Shown here: in pieces, positions 6,301 to 12,750 of the stretch | How the letters are laid out: each line of letters starts with the position of its first letter | How positions within the stretch are numbered: position 1 is the first letter of the stretch | DNA from: QWOP01 sp003669605 | Lineage (GTDB): Bacteria; Planctomycetota; Planctomycetia; Pirellulales; UBA1268 | DNA length: 13,362 bases | Direction: 5' to 3' | Assembly (NCBI GenBank): GCA_947481985.1 | Contig: CANKIK010000126.1 | Coordinates: 1-13,362, forward strand | The notes under the pieces: model-generated | What the model was told of the DNA's origin: nothing | The model's database searches: none | Seen by the model: only the letters and a program-made list of their open reading frames with translations | Program-made: the position numbers and the translations under genes

Positions 6301-7356
6301 ATGCCCACGAATTCTTTCTGCCTGCGGAGCACGTCCTGCCTGCGAAGCATGATCCGCGCCGCAGCCATCGCCCTTCCGCTGCTGGTGGCCCTTCCGCTGC
6401 TGGTGGCCGGCCCGGCTTGGGCGGCACCCGCCGAGACGACGATCACGGAAGTGGCGCCGGGAGTCTTCTTCCGCAAGGCCCAGACCGAGCCGGTGTTCAC
6501 TGGCTGCAATCAGGGATTCGTCATCTTCCGCGACTTCGTCCTGATCATCGACGCCAACTTCCCCGGTCAGGCGGAGCACATCATCGCGGCGATCCGCGAA
6601 CAGACCGACAAGCCGATCAGGTTTGTCTTCGACACCCACTACCACGGCGATCACGCCGATGGCAACGTCCAGTATGTGAAGCTCGGAGCGACTGTTGTTG
6701 CCCAAGAGCGGAGCCAGCCCCTCTTTCTTTCCAAGGGGGCCGATGGCTTCGAGGGGGCAAAGCAGAACCGGGCGGCCGAATATGGCGCGCTCTCCTACGA
6801 GATCCCCTCCCTCTACTTCTCCCACAAGCTCATCTTTGACGATGGCGTCCAGCGGGTGGAACTGATCTTCTTCGGCCACGCCCACACCGCCGGCGACGCT
6901 GTGGCCTGGCTACCGAAACCGGGCATTCTCTTTACCGGCGACGCCTGCGTGAACGGGGCTTTCAACTACACCGGCGATTCCAACACCGAGAGTTGGATCT
7001 CCGTCCTCGGCGCCATGGAAGATCTCAGCGTGACGACTGTCTGCCCCGGCCACGGCGAGATGGGGGGAGCGGAAATCCTCGCCAACCAGAAGCGCTGGTT
7101 TCTCGAACTGCGGTCGCAGGTCAAGGCGGGGATCGACCGCGGCGAGAGCCTGGAGACTATCAAGGGGGGGTTTGACGTGCCGTTCTACAAGGACTGGACC
7201 GGCAAGGAATCGAAGGGGCAGACGGAAAACATCGAGCATGTCTTCAAGGAACTCTCGGCCCCCACCAAGCCGCTGGGGCTGAAATCCCGTCTCCACCGCC
7301 ATCCCCATCCCCATCCGAATCAGCCGGTCGCAGCCACCTCCGAAAGTAGCCGATGA
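6301..7356 (+). CDS. Exported metallo-beta-lactamase-fold hydrolase
   Basis: The product has 351 residues from ATG 6301. An in-frame ATG at 6349 would give a neater signal peptide, and neither has a strong Shine-Dalgarno. The signal sequence (MIRAAAIALPLLV... to GPAWA, cleavage near 41) has a duplicated hydrophobic core. The zinc site of the metallo-beta-lactamase fold is complete: HYHGDH (113-118), H195 in GHAHTAGD, D214 in FTGD and H251 in CPGHGE. The family includes beta-lactamases, lactonases, glyoxalase II-like thioesterases and quinoprotein relay proteins. The sequence alone does not fix the substrate, and a periplasmic hydrolase is the safe call. The C-terminal tail is His/Pro-rich (HRHPHPHPN, 332-340), which may bind metal. 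The gene is monocistronic and convergent with the nuclease-like gene. Confidence 0.88.
   Translation: MPTNSFCLRSTSCLRSMIRAAAIALPLLVALPLLVAGPAWAAPAETTITEVAPGVFFRKAQTEPVFTGCNQGFVIFRDFVLIIDANFPGQAEHIIAAIREQTDKPIRFVFDTHYHGDHADGNVQYVKLGATVVAQERSQPLFLSKGADGFEGAKQNRAAEYGALSYEIPSLYFSHKLIFDDGVQRVELIFFGHAHTAGDAVAWLPKPGILFTGDACVNGAFNYTGDSNTESWISVLGAMEDLSVTTVCPGHGEMGGAEILANQKRWFLELRSQVKAGIDRGESLETIKGGFDVPFYKDWTGKESKGQTENIEHVFKELSAPTKPLGLKSRLHRHPHPHPNQPVAATSESSR
6371..6408 (+). repeat. 18-bp tandem duplication in the signal-peptide core
   Basis: The unit cccttccgctgctggtgg (6371-6388) is repeated exactly at 6389-6406. It encodes ALPLLV twice, doubling the hydrophobic stretch of the leader. A perfect repeat in a coding region suggests a recent slippage event. 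Confidence 0.85.
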
Positions 7357-7379
7357 TGCCTGGCGCGCTGCCGCACTCT

Positions 7380-7396
7380 CCGGCCCCAGCGGCCGG
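7380..7396. terminator. Possible bidirectional terminator hairpin between convergent genes
   Basis: CCGGCC (7380-7385) and GGCCGG (7391-7396) form a perfect 6-bp GC stem with a 5-nt loop. It lies 23 nt past the hydrolase stop and 3 nt past the nuclease-like stop on the other strand. The position suits a shared terminator. No clear U-tract follows on either strand, so the call is tentative. Confidence 0.35.
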
Positions 7397-7399
7397 TTG

Positions 7400-8368
7400 T
7401 CACCGCGTCGCCGCCGGCACCCCGGCAACTGCGGGGGGGGGAGTGATCCGTGCCGCCTCGCAGGGATTGAAGGCCGCCCAGACCGGATTGTGGTCTGACA
7501 CTTCGAGCGCTTGCTCGAGCGTGAGTCCATACGTGCTCTGCAAATCGAGCACCCCCCAGCGGCCGGTGTACTCGGCGGTGGCCGTCCGGTCGAAGATCAG
7601 ATTGTCGTAGGTCTTGGTGCGATGGGTGTTGGTGGGGACGTCGGACACGGCCCAGGCGATGCCCGGGATCCGAGCGATCCTCCCAAACTGCGGCGGTCCG
7701 GCGTTCAGGTCGCCGAGCACGATCACGTCATCCTCGTCTGGCTTCGCCGAGCGCATCACGTGAAATACGTCGGCCAGGGCGTCGATCTCCTGTGGCACCT
7801 CGTCAGGATCGGTGTGGATGTCGACCAGCCAGAAGGTGAAGGCCTTCTCGGGAGGCTGAACGCGGGAGCGGAAGCGGGCACACATCGGCGGCCGGTGGAG
7901 ACGATCAGCCGGATCGGTCATGTTGCCGACGCTCGTCACATCGACATCGATGCGGTTGGAGTCGTAGAGGAACAGGTACTGCTCCTTGCTCACCGTCCGC
8001 CCCAACCGCGGGCCGACGAGGTAGTTGTAGCGGCTCCCGTCGGCATTCACCGCCTTGACGAACTCGGTGACCACTGAGTCGGTCTTCGCCCGCACCTCTT
8101 GGATAGCGACAACGTCGAAGTTCCGCACCACGCGGGCGAGGATCTGCACCACCTGCTGCTTGGCGATCTTCGACTCGCCGAACACCTGGATATTGAAACT
8201 GGCGATCATGACTGCATCAGCAGGCCTGACCGGCGGTGGGAAGGGGAGCGGAGGATCGGCATCCGCTGCGCTTGATAGCAGCAGCAGCAGTCCGAGGGCC
8301 GAGCACAATCTGTAGCCCGCGCGCGGCCCCAGATTCCGGCGCGGCGTTGCGGGCTTCTTCCAGACCAC
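7400..8368 (-). CDS. Exported DNase I-like endonuclease/exonuclease/phosphatase protein
   Basis: The product has 322 residues from a GTG at 8368-8366. GGAGG at 8380-8376 is 7 nt from this GTG but only 1 nt from the upstream in-frame TTG at 8374, so the GTG is preferred. A basic N-terminus and Leu-rich stretch (21-37) form a signal peptide. The DNase I-fold motifs appear in order: IASFNI (55-60), IQE (89-91, metal-binding Glu), DIHTDPD (183-189, with the His), LGDLNA (218-223), TYDNLIFD (253-260) and SDHNPVWA (291-298, catalytic Asp-His). All key residues of this Mg-dependent phosphodiesterase fold are present. The family covers nucleases and lipid or inositol phosphatases. The GDLNA and YDNL motifs and secretion favour an extracellular DNase, but the substrate is unproven. 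A 9-G run (7433-7441) crosses codons 310-312, where slippage would change the last ten residues. Confidence 0.88.
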   Translation of the reverse strand: MVWKKPATPRRNLGPRAGYRLCSALGLLLLLSSAADADPPLPFPPPVRPADAVMIASFNIQVFGESKIAKQQVVQILARVVRNFDVVAIQEVRAKTDSVVTEFVKAVNADGSRYNYLVGPRLGRTVSKEQYLFLYDSNRIDVDVTSVGNMTDPADRLHRPPMCARFRSRVQPPEKAFTFWLVDIHTDPDEVPQEIDALADVFHVMRSAKPDEDDVIVLGDLNAGPPQFGRIARIPGIAWAVSDVPTNTHRTKTYDNLIFDRTATAEYTGRWGVLDLQSTYGLTLEQALEVSDHNPVWAAFNPCEAARITPPPAVAGVPAATR

Positions 8369-8375
8369 CCCCAAG

Positions 8376-8380
8376 CCTCC
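8376..8380 (-). promoter_or_regulatory. Shine-Dalgarno selecting the GTG start of the DNase-like gene
   Basis: Minus-strand GGAGG (8380-8376) has a 7-nt spacing to GTG 8368 but only 1 nt to TTG 8374. This is the main evidence for a GTG start. Confidence 0.65.
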
Positions 8381-8551
8381 CTGCCCCGCGCCAACCGGCG
8401 CACAGGCCCCTGCACAGCTGCGCAGGAGTCGAGGGGACGCACCCAGACCGCCATCCCTGGCAGTCGCGGTTCCAACGGACCCTCATCCCCTCTATCGGCT
8501 GAAGCGGGTCTGGTTGTTCGGGTTTCCGGGATGGCAACGAGCGCCGACCAG

Positions 8552-9070
8552 TCACCTGCCGATGACCGCCAAGGCCTCGCCGGCCAGCCGTGCCAGCCGG
8601 GGATCGGCCGCTTTTTCGGCCCGGGAGAGGGCCGCGCGGGCCGCCGCGGCCGCCGGCCCGATTTTTCCCAGTGCCCACGCCGCCCGCTGCCGGAGGGCCG
8701 CATCAGCCGACGACTCCAGGCATCCGGCCAGTACCGTCACCGCGGTTGCCGCATCCTTCCCCGACCGCCCCAAGAGCGTCACCGCCCAGTAGGCCACCAG
8801 CGGCCCGGCACTGCCAGCCAGTGTGACTAGCGCCGGAATCGTTTCTGGAGGGGGGGGCCCAAGATCTTCCAGGGCCGCGGTGGCCCATTCGCGCACGCGC
8901 TGATCGGCATCCGCACAGGCCGTCACGAGTGCGACAGTCGCCGGCAGGGCCTTCGCGCCCAAGCGACACAGAGCCTCGGCGGCCTCGGCGCGCTGCTGGT
9001 CATCCCCCGCAGTCAGCCGCCCGACAGATTCCGCCACCCCACCATCATCTCCAGTATCTCCAGCCACCAT
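8552..9070 (-). CDS. HEAT-repeat protein
   Basis: The product has 172 residues from the ATG at 9070-9068, with GGAG 8 nt upstream. No signal peptide or membrane segment is visible, so it should be cytoplasmic. Residues 10-172 are about four to five helical HEAT (armadillo-like) repeats of roughly 35 residues, for example RAEAAEALCRLGAKALPATV (27-46), VREWATAALEDLG (59-71), VAYWAVTLLGRSG (92-104), RQRAAWALGKIG (127-138) and RLARLAGEALAVIG (138-171 region). Such short proteins usually act as protein-binding scaffolds, and no catalytic residues are seen. A 7-G run (8849-8855) encodes the PPPP linker. It is divergent from the OPT transporter gene and 183 nt upstream of the DNase-like gene on the same strand, so a loose operon is possible. 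The same frame stays open far upstream, antisense to the transporter, but the ribosome binding site and domain limits argue for the short form. Confidence 0.8.
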   Translation of the reverse strand: MVAGDTGDDGGVAESVGRLTAGDDQQRAEAAEALCRLGAKALPATVALVTACADADQRVREWATAALEDLGPPPPETIPALVTLAGSAGPLVAYWAVTLLGRSGKDAATAVTVLAGCLESSADAALRQRAAWALGKIGPAAAAARAALSRAEKAADPRLARLAGEALAVIGR

Positions 9071-9110
9071 CGTCTCGTCTCCGGTTGCGTGTCGCTGCGG
9101 CGCAAGGCTC

Positions 9111-9149
9111 CCCTGGAATGTTGACCAGGGAGGAAGGCGACGGCATACA
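9111..9149 (+). promoter_or_regulatory. Candidate promoter and operator of the OPT transporter gene
   Basis: TTGACC (9121-9126) is a 5-of-6 -35 box. A weak CATACA (9144-9149) follows after 17 nt, or TACACT (9146-9151) after 19 nt. A perfect inverted repeat CCCTGG-N8-CCAGGG (9111-9116 and 9125-9130) straddles the -35, where a bound dimeric repressor would block RNA polymerase. The predicted start near 9156 puts the structured leader inside the transcript. Confidence 0.4.
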
Positions 9150-9163
9150 CTACCGGCCACCAC

Positions 9164-9215
9164 GCGGAGGCAAAAGCCCTTGTAGAGGGGCCAGCCCCTC
9201 CGCCCGGCAGGAGGG
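9164..9215 (+). promoter_or_regulatory. Structured leader with possible occlusion of the ribosome binding site
   Basis: The strong Shine-Dalgarno AGGAGGG (9209-9215) can pair through GGAGG (9210-9214) with CCTCC (9197-9201). That same CCTCC can instead pair with GCGGAGG (9164-9170, through 9197-9203), or lie in the hairpin GAGGGG-CCAG-CCCCTC (9185-9200). These three exclusive partners make an off/on translational switch possible. No known riboswitch class is recognised, and high GC content makes chance pairing plausible. Confidence 0.35.
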
Positions 9216-9220
9216 AACAC

Positions 9221-11191
9221 TTGGCGATCAAGCAGCTGACCCCCGAGCAGGCCCGCGACTGGACCACGGAGCAGAAGGACCGCTGGTGGCTCAAGAACGT
9301 CTACCGGGGCGATATGCCGCAGCTCACGCTCCGGGCAGCGCTGACTGGCTTCCTGCTCGGCGGGATTCTCTCGGCCACGAATCTCTATATCGGCGCCAAA
9401 ACAGGCTGGACTCTCGGCGTTGGTTTGACCAGCGTGATCCTCGCCTACGCCTCCTTCCGGATGCTGTCGCGGACCGGCCTGTGCGATCTGACGATCCTGG
9501 AAAACAACGCGGCCCAGAGCGTCGCCACCGCCGCCGGCTACATGACCGGCCCGCTGATCTCCGGCATGGCGGCCTACATGTGGATTGAGAACACGATCAT
9601 CCCCTGGTGGCAGATGATGGCGTTCAACGTCGTCCTTTCGCTGTTGGGGGTGCTGGTGGCCTTCCCGATGAAGCGACGCTTCATCAACGATGAGCAACTT
9701 CCCTTCCCCGAGGGGCAGGCCTGCGGCGTGGTCCTCGATTCGCTCTACAGCGGCAGTGGCGATTCCGGGATGGCCCAGGCCCGGGCCCTGACCATCGCCG
9801 GACTCCTCGCCGGTGCCTTGGAGGCCCTCAAAGGCGAAAACCTGATGCGGCTTTTGCAGGAGAAGCTGCTCGGCTGGAAGGCCTCGTTCCATCTCCCCCA
9901 CGCGCTTGACGATTGGTATTACGCAGCCGTCACGCGCCACTGGCTGCCGATGCCGCTCTTGGCCGGAGTGCCGCTGCCGCAGTTGGGGCTGGTCTTCCTG
10001 CCGCTCGACATCGCGATGTTTGGCGCTGGTGGTTTGATGGGGCTCAAGGCGGCCGCCAGCATGCTCCTGGGGATGCTCCTCAACTTCGCCATCATCGTCC
10101 CCTGGATGATCTCCATTGGCGAAATCCTCCCCCGCCCCGACGGCACCTTCAGCCGGACGCAGATCGTCAACACCTGGTCGCTGTGGTGGGGGATCACGCT
10201 GATGGTGGTGGCGTCGTTGGTCAGCCTGTTTGCCAAGCCGGAGGTGTTTCGCAAGGCGCTGGAGGCCTTTTCGCGCTCCCCTGAGAAAGGCGCCGACGTC
10301 CTTGCGCATATCGAGCTCCCCAACTCCGTGTCGCTCGTCGGCATCCCGCTGCTGGGGGTGATCGGTGCCTGGATGGCCAACGCATGGTTCGGCGTGCCGT
10401 TTCTCTATGGGCTGGCCGCGATTCCGCTGGTGGCGCTGCTGACGCTGATCGCCGCCAGCAGCACGGGGCTGACGAGCATCACCCCCACCGGCTCCCTCTC
10501 CAAGATCCCGCAGTTCATCTTCGGCGCCCTCGATCCGCTGCACGCCCCGACCAACCTCATGACCGGGGTGATGTGCGTCGAGGTCTCCAGCAACGCCAGC
10601 AACCTGTTGATGGACATCAAGCCGGGCTACATGCTCGGCGCCAAGCCCAGGCAGCAGGCTGTCGGTCACTGCATTGGGATCGTCGCCGGAGCGCTGGCCA
10701 GCACGCCGCTGTTCAACCTCCTCTTCCTCTCCGAATACAAGCCAGGGGGAAGCGTGCAGGAAGCGATGGCCCCGGAGGGGGGGCCGTTCGGCTTCCCCTC
10801 GGCCATGCAGTGGAAGGGGGTTTCGGAACTGGTCTCGGCCGTCTTCGGCGGGGATTCGGGGACGCTCCTCACGCCGTCGATCGTGACTTCGATCCTGATC
10901 GCGGCGGTGGCGGGAATCATCCTGGAGGTGCTGCGGATCCGTTCGGGGGGCCGCTTTCCCCTCGTGCCGCTCTCGGTCGGCCTGGGGGTGATCCTCCCCC
11001 CCGATTCGACGGTGGCGATGTTCCTTGGCGCGGCGTTCTTCACCGCCATGAAATCCCGCTTTTGCCGCCGCAAAGACACCACCGGACACCGGCTGTGGGT
11101 CGAATCCCACGAGCCGATCTGCGCGGGGCTGATCGCCGGGGCGGCGCTGGTGGGAATCTCCGACATCCTCGTCAAGGTGTTTGCCCTGTAG
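9221..11191 (+). CDS. OPT-family (oligopeptide transporter) integral membrane protein
   Basis: The product has 656 residues from a TTG start at 9221, supported by AGGAGGG ending 5 nt upstream. The protein is almost wholly hydrophobic with well over a dozen membrane-spanning segments. It follows the bacterial OPT superfamily layout: FLLGGILSATNLYIGAKTGW (44-63) in the first helix region, ENNAAQSVATAAGYMTGPL (94-112), then the conserved loop FPEGQACGVVLDSLY (162-176). TGLTSITPTGSLSKIPQF and later repeats of Gly-rich helices complete it, and length is typical. Family members use the proton gradient to import oligopeptides or metal-siderophore/nicotianamine complexes. The substrate here is unknown. 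The gene stands alone, divergent from the HEAT-repeat gene. A promoter with an overlapping inverted repeat and a foldable leader suggest regulation at transcription and translation. Confidence 0.92.
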   Translation: MAIKQLTPEQARDWTTEQKDRWWLKNVYRGDMPQLTLRAALTGFLLGGILSATNLYIGAKTGWTLGVGLTSVILAYASFRMLSRTGLCDLTILENNAAQSVATAAGYMTGPLISGMAAYMWIENTIIPWWQMMAFNVVLSLLGVLVAFPMKRRFINDEQLPFPEGQACGVVLDSLYSGSGDSGMAQARALTIAGLLAGALEALKGENLMRLLQEKLLGWKASFHLPHALDDWYYAAVTRHWLPMPLLAGVPLPQLGLVFLPLDIAMFGAGGLMGLKAAASMLLGMLLNFAIIVPWMISIGEILPRPDGTFSRTQIVNTWSLWWGITLMVVASLVSLFAKPEVFRKALEAFSRSPEKGADVLAHIELPNSVSLVGIPLLGVIGAWMANAWFGVPFLYGLAAIPLVALLTLIAASSTGLTSITPTGSLSKIPQFIFGALDPLHAPTNLMTGVMCVEVSSNASNLLMDIKPGYMLGAKPRQQAVGHCIGIVAGALASTPLFNLLFLSEYKPGGSVQEAMAPEGGPFGFPSAMQWKGVSELVSAVFGGDSGTLLTPSIVTSILIAAVAGIILEVLRIRSGGRFPLVPLSVGLGVILPPDSTVAMFLGAAFFTAMKSRFCRRKDTTGHRLWVESHEPICAGLIAGAALVGISDILVKVFAL

Positions 11192-11220
11192 CTGCTCGTG
11201 GCGCTGAGCCGGGCTGTCAT

Positions 11221-11320
11221 CGGTAACCGGGAGCCCTGGTCAGTAACCGGGAGCCCTGGTCAGTAACCAAGAGCACTGGTCGATAACCAAGAGCACTGGT
11301 CGATAACCAAGAACTCTGGT
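11221..11320. repeat. Five 20-bp tandem repeats
   Basis: Five contiguous units of exactly 20 bp (11221-11240, -11260, -11280, -11300, -11320) share cNrtaaccNNgarNNctggt. The first two carry ACCGGGAGCCCTGGT, the middle two ACCAAGAGCACTGGT and the last ACCAAGAACTCTGGT. In each unit the ends ACC/GGT are complementary, so every unit is also a small hairpin. In units 3-5 a G-T pair has become A-T, keeping a 4-bp stem. The block lies 29 nt after the OPT stop and 30 nt before the stop of the opposing gene. Confidence 0.92.
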
Positions 11321-11350
11321 CAGCGGGCCGAGCGACAGCCGCCGCCGGAG

Positions 11351-12451
11351 TCAGGCATTCCTTCCCCCCTCTTCCGCGCCGCAATGTTCGCAGGCCGGCA
11401 AGAGCGTGTGCCGGATGCCCTTGCAAGCCGGACAGGCATCGAAGAGCCGCTTGCCGCACGACGGACAGCTGTACGGTTCATCGCCGGCGCCGATCAATGG
11501 TCTCGAAGTGCGGAGCAGGCTCCGCGGCGTCCAGGCCATATAGCGCAGCGGGCCACGGCGGATCGGAAAGCGGCAGCCGGGACAGACGAAGGCTTCATAC
11601 GCCTCGCGGATCTGCTTCCGCCTTGCCAGCCCTCCGGGCCGGGCCACCATCTGCAGGAGCCTCGCCAGGAGCCAGCCGATGACGGCCAGGGCAGCCACGA
11701 TGAGGATGTAGCGAAAATACTCAGCGGGGAAGTATTCGTGCATGACAACAAAGGCCTTCACAAGCACCGCGCCGCCGAAGGCGTAGACGATGGGCGCGTA
11801 GGCATTGTTGCGGAGCCGCGCAAACAGCAGCCCGGCTAGCAGCAGCAGCGGCGTCAGCACGCCGATCTTGATCGCGGCCAGCTTGAGCCGATGCCTGGCT
11901 TGCAACCGCTCGAATTCCTCGCGGAGCGGCTTCTGGGTGTCGTTGATACTGAGTTGGTGCTGGCGGAGTTCTTCGCCGAGGGTCGCCTGCCGTTCCTGGA
12001 GGTCGGAAATTGACTCGGTGAGCGTTTGGTCACGTTGCTGGTTGGCAAGGAACATGCGCTGGCTCTCCGCCAGCGCCTGTTGCTGTTCCTCTGGCAGAGT
12101 GGCCTTCTGTTCGAGGCTCATCCGTTGCAACTCGAGGAGTTGCCCGAGCGTCTTCTGTGAGGTGGCGGTGCTGTCGCGGAGGACCTGCCGCCGCCGCTCC
12201 TCGTTTTGAAGTTGCCGCTTGATGTCGGCGAGATCCTCCTCCAGGCTCGTCGTCCTCGTTGCCATGGCGGGATCGAGACGATCCTCACTGACGCGACCCC
12301 AATCTGGTCCGGGCAGCCGGCCGATGTCCTGGAGGATGAATCCCAGCGCCCAGTAGAAGAGGAGCGCCAAGGCGAGGCTGAAGATGCCGATCAGCATCCG
12401 CTGCCACCAGGTGCCGCGTCGATCGGTGTCCACCACACGCTCCTCCGTCAT
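11351..12451 (-). CDS. Membrane, coiled-coil and zinc-knuckle protein, function unknown
   Basis: The product has 366 residues from the ATG at 12451-12449. An in-frame start at 12571 would add a 40-residue tail before the first helix and is less likely. AGGGG lies about 8 nt upstream. Order of parts: short N-terminus, membrane helix (about 19-40), a charged Gln/Glu/Arg-rich coiled coil (about 68-187), three membrane helices (about 190-212, 217-238, 247-270), then a cytoplasmic-type tail with four CxxC knuckles (C290/C293, C329/C332, C340/C343, C354/C357). Eight cysteines in this spacing suggest two zinc ribbons of the bacterial 'CPxCG' kind. I recognise no family for the whole protein. The topology implies a long helical segment on one side of the membrane and zinc knuckles on the other or same side. 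A sensing or scaffold role is only a guess. It is divergent from the SGNH hydrolase gene. Confidence 0.8.
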   Translation of the reverse strand: MTEERVVDTDRRGTWWQRMLIGIFSLALALLFYWALGFILQDIGRLPGPDWGRVSEDRLDPAMATRTTSLEEDLADIKRQLQNEERRRQVLRDSTATSQKTLGQLLELQRMSLEQKATLPEEQQQALAESQRMFLANQQRDQTLTESISDLQERQATLGEELRQHQLSINDTQKPLREEFERLQARHRLKLAAIKIGVLTPLLLLAGLLFARLRNNAYAPIVYAFGGAVLVKAFVVMHEYFPAEYFRYILIVAALAVIGWLLARLLQMVARPGGLARRKQIREAYEAFVCPGCRFPIRRGPLRYMAWTPRSLLRTSRPLIGAGDEPYSCPSCGKRLFDACPACKGIRHTLLPACEHCGAEEGGRNA

Positions 12452-12554
12452 GACTGCGTCCCCTGCGGTTTTTCTGCCGCCATGCCGCGGAACGACTCCG
12501 AGCGCTGGCCCGTGAGGAGCATACTGAATCGAGCAGGACAGGTCGTTTCCGATG

Positions 12555-12590
12555 TTTGTAACGGGACACACCCGGTTTTACCAAGTTGGT
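12555..12590 (-). promoter_or_regulatory. Candidate promoter of the zinc-knuckle membrane protein gene
   Basis: On the minus strand TTGGTA (12584-12579) and TACAAA (12560-12555) each match four of six consensus bases, with an 18-nt spacer. The palindrome ACCAA-G-TTGGT (12580-12590) overlaps the -35, and a CGGG/CCCG inverted repeat lies in the spacer. Both are operator-like positions. Transcription would start near 12548, about 97 nt before the ATG. Confidence 0.3.
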
Positions 12591-12750
12591 GGCGTAACCA
12601 ATTGGCGTGCTGGTTTGGGGGCGGGGGCTGGCTGATGGCTTGGGCAACGACCCCGTCGTGGCAATTGGCCTTGCACCCTACGCACCGGAGTGCCTACGGT
12701 TCGCCTTGTCCCCCAATGCAAAGAGACCGGCACCCCAGAGGATCGAATCG

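Noticed and set aside
9071..11110. Upstream extension of the HEAT-repeat frame across the antisense of the OPT gene (852 residues in total)
   Set aside because: The extension is charged low-complexity sequence opposite a clear transporter. A good ribosome binding site and the domain start support the ATG at 9070.
11221..11320. The 20-bp repeats as a CRISPR array or plasmid-type replication iterons
   Set aside because: There are no unique spacers between units and no cas, rep or partition gene nearby.
12594..12614. A possible sixth, remote copy of the 20-bp repeat (cgtaaccaa ... ctggt)
   Set aside because: The two ends match but the spacing is 2 nt longer and the middle differs. The similarity is too short to trust.
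12671..12700. TTGCAC-N18-TACGGT as a promoter for the SGNH hydrolase
   Set aside because: The -10 match is poor (three of six) and nothing else supports it.
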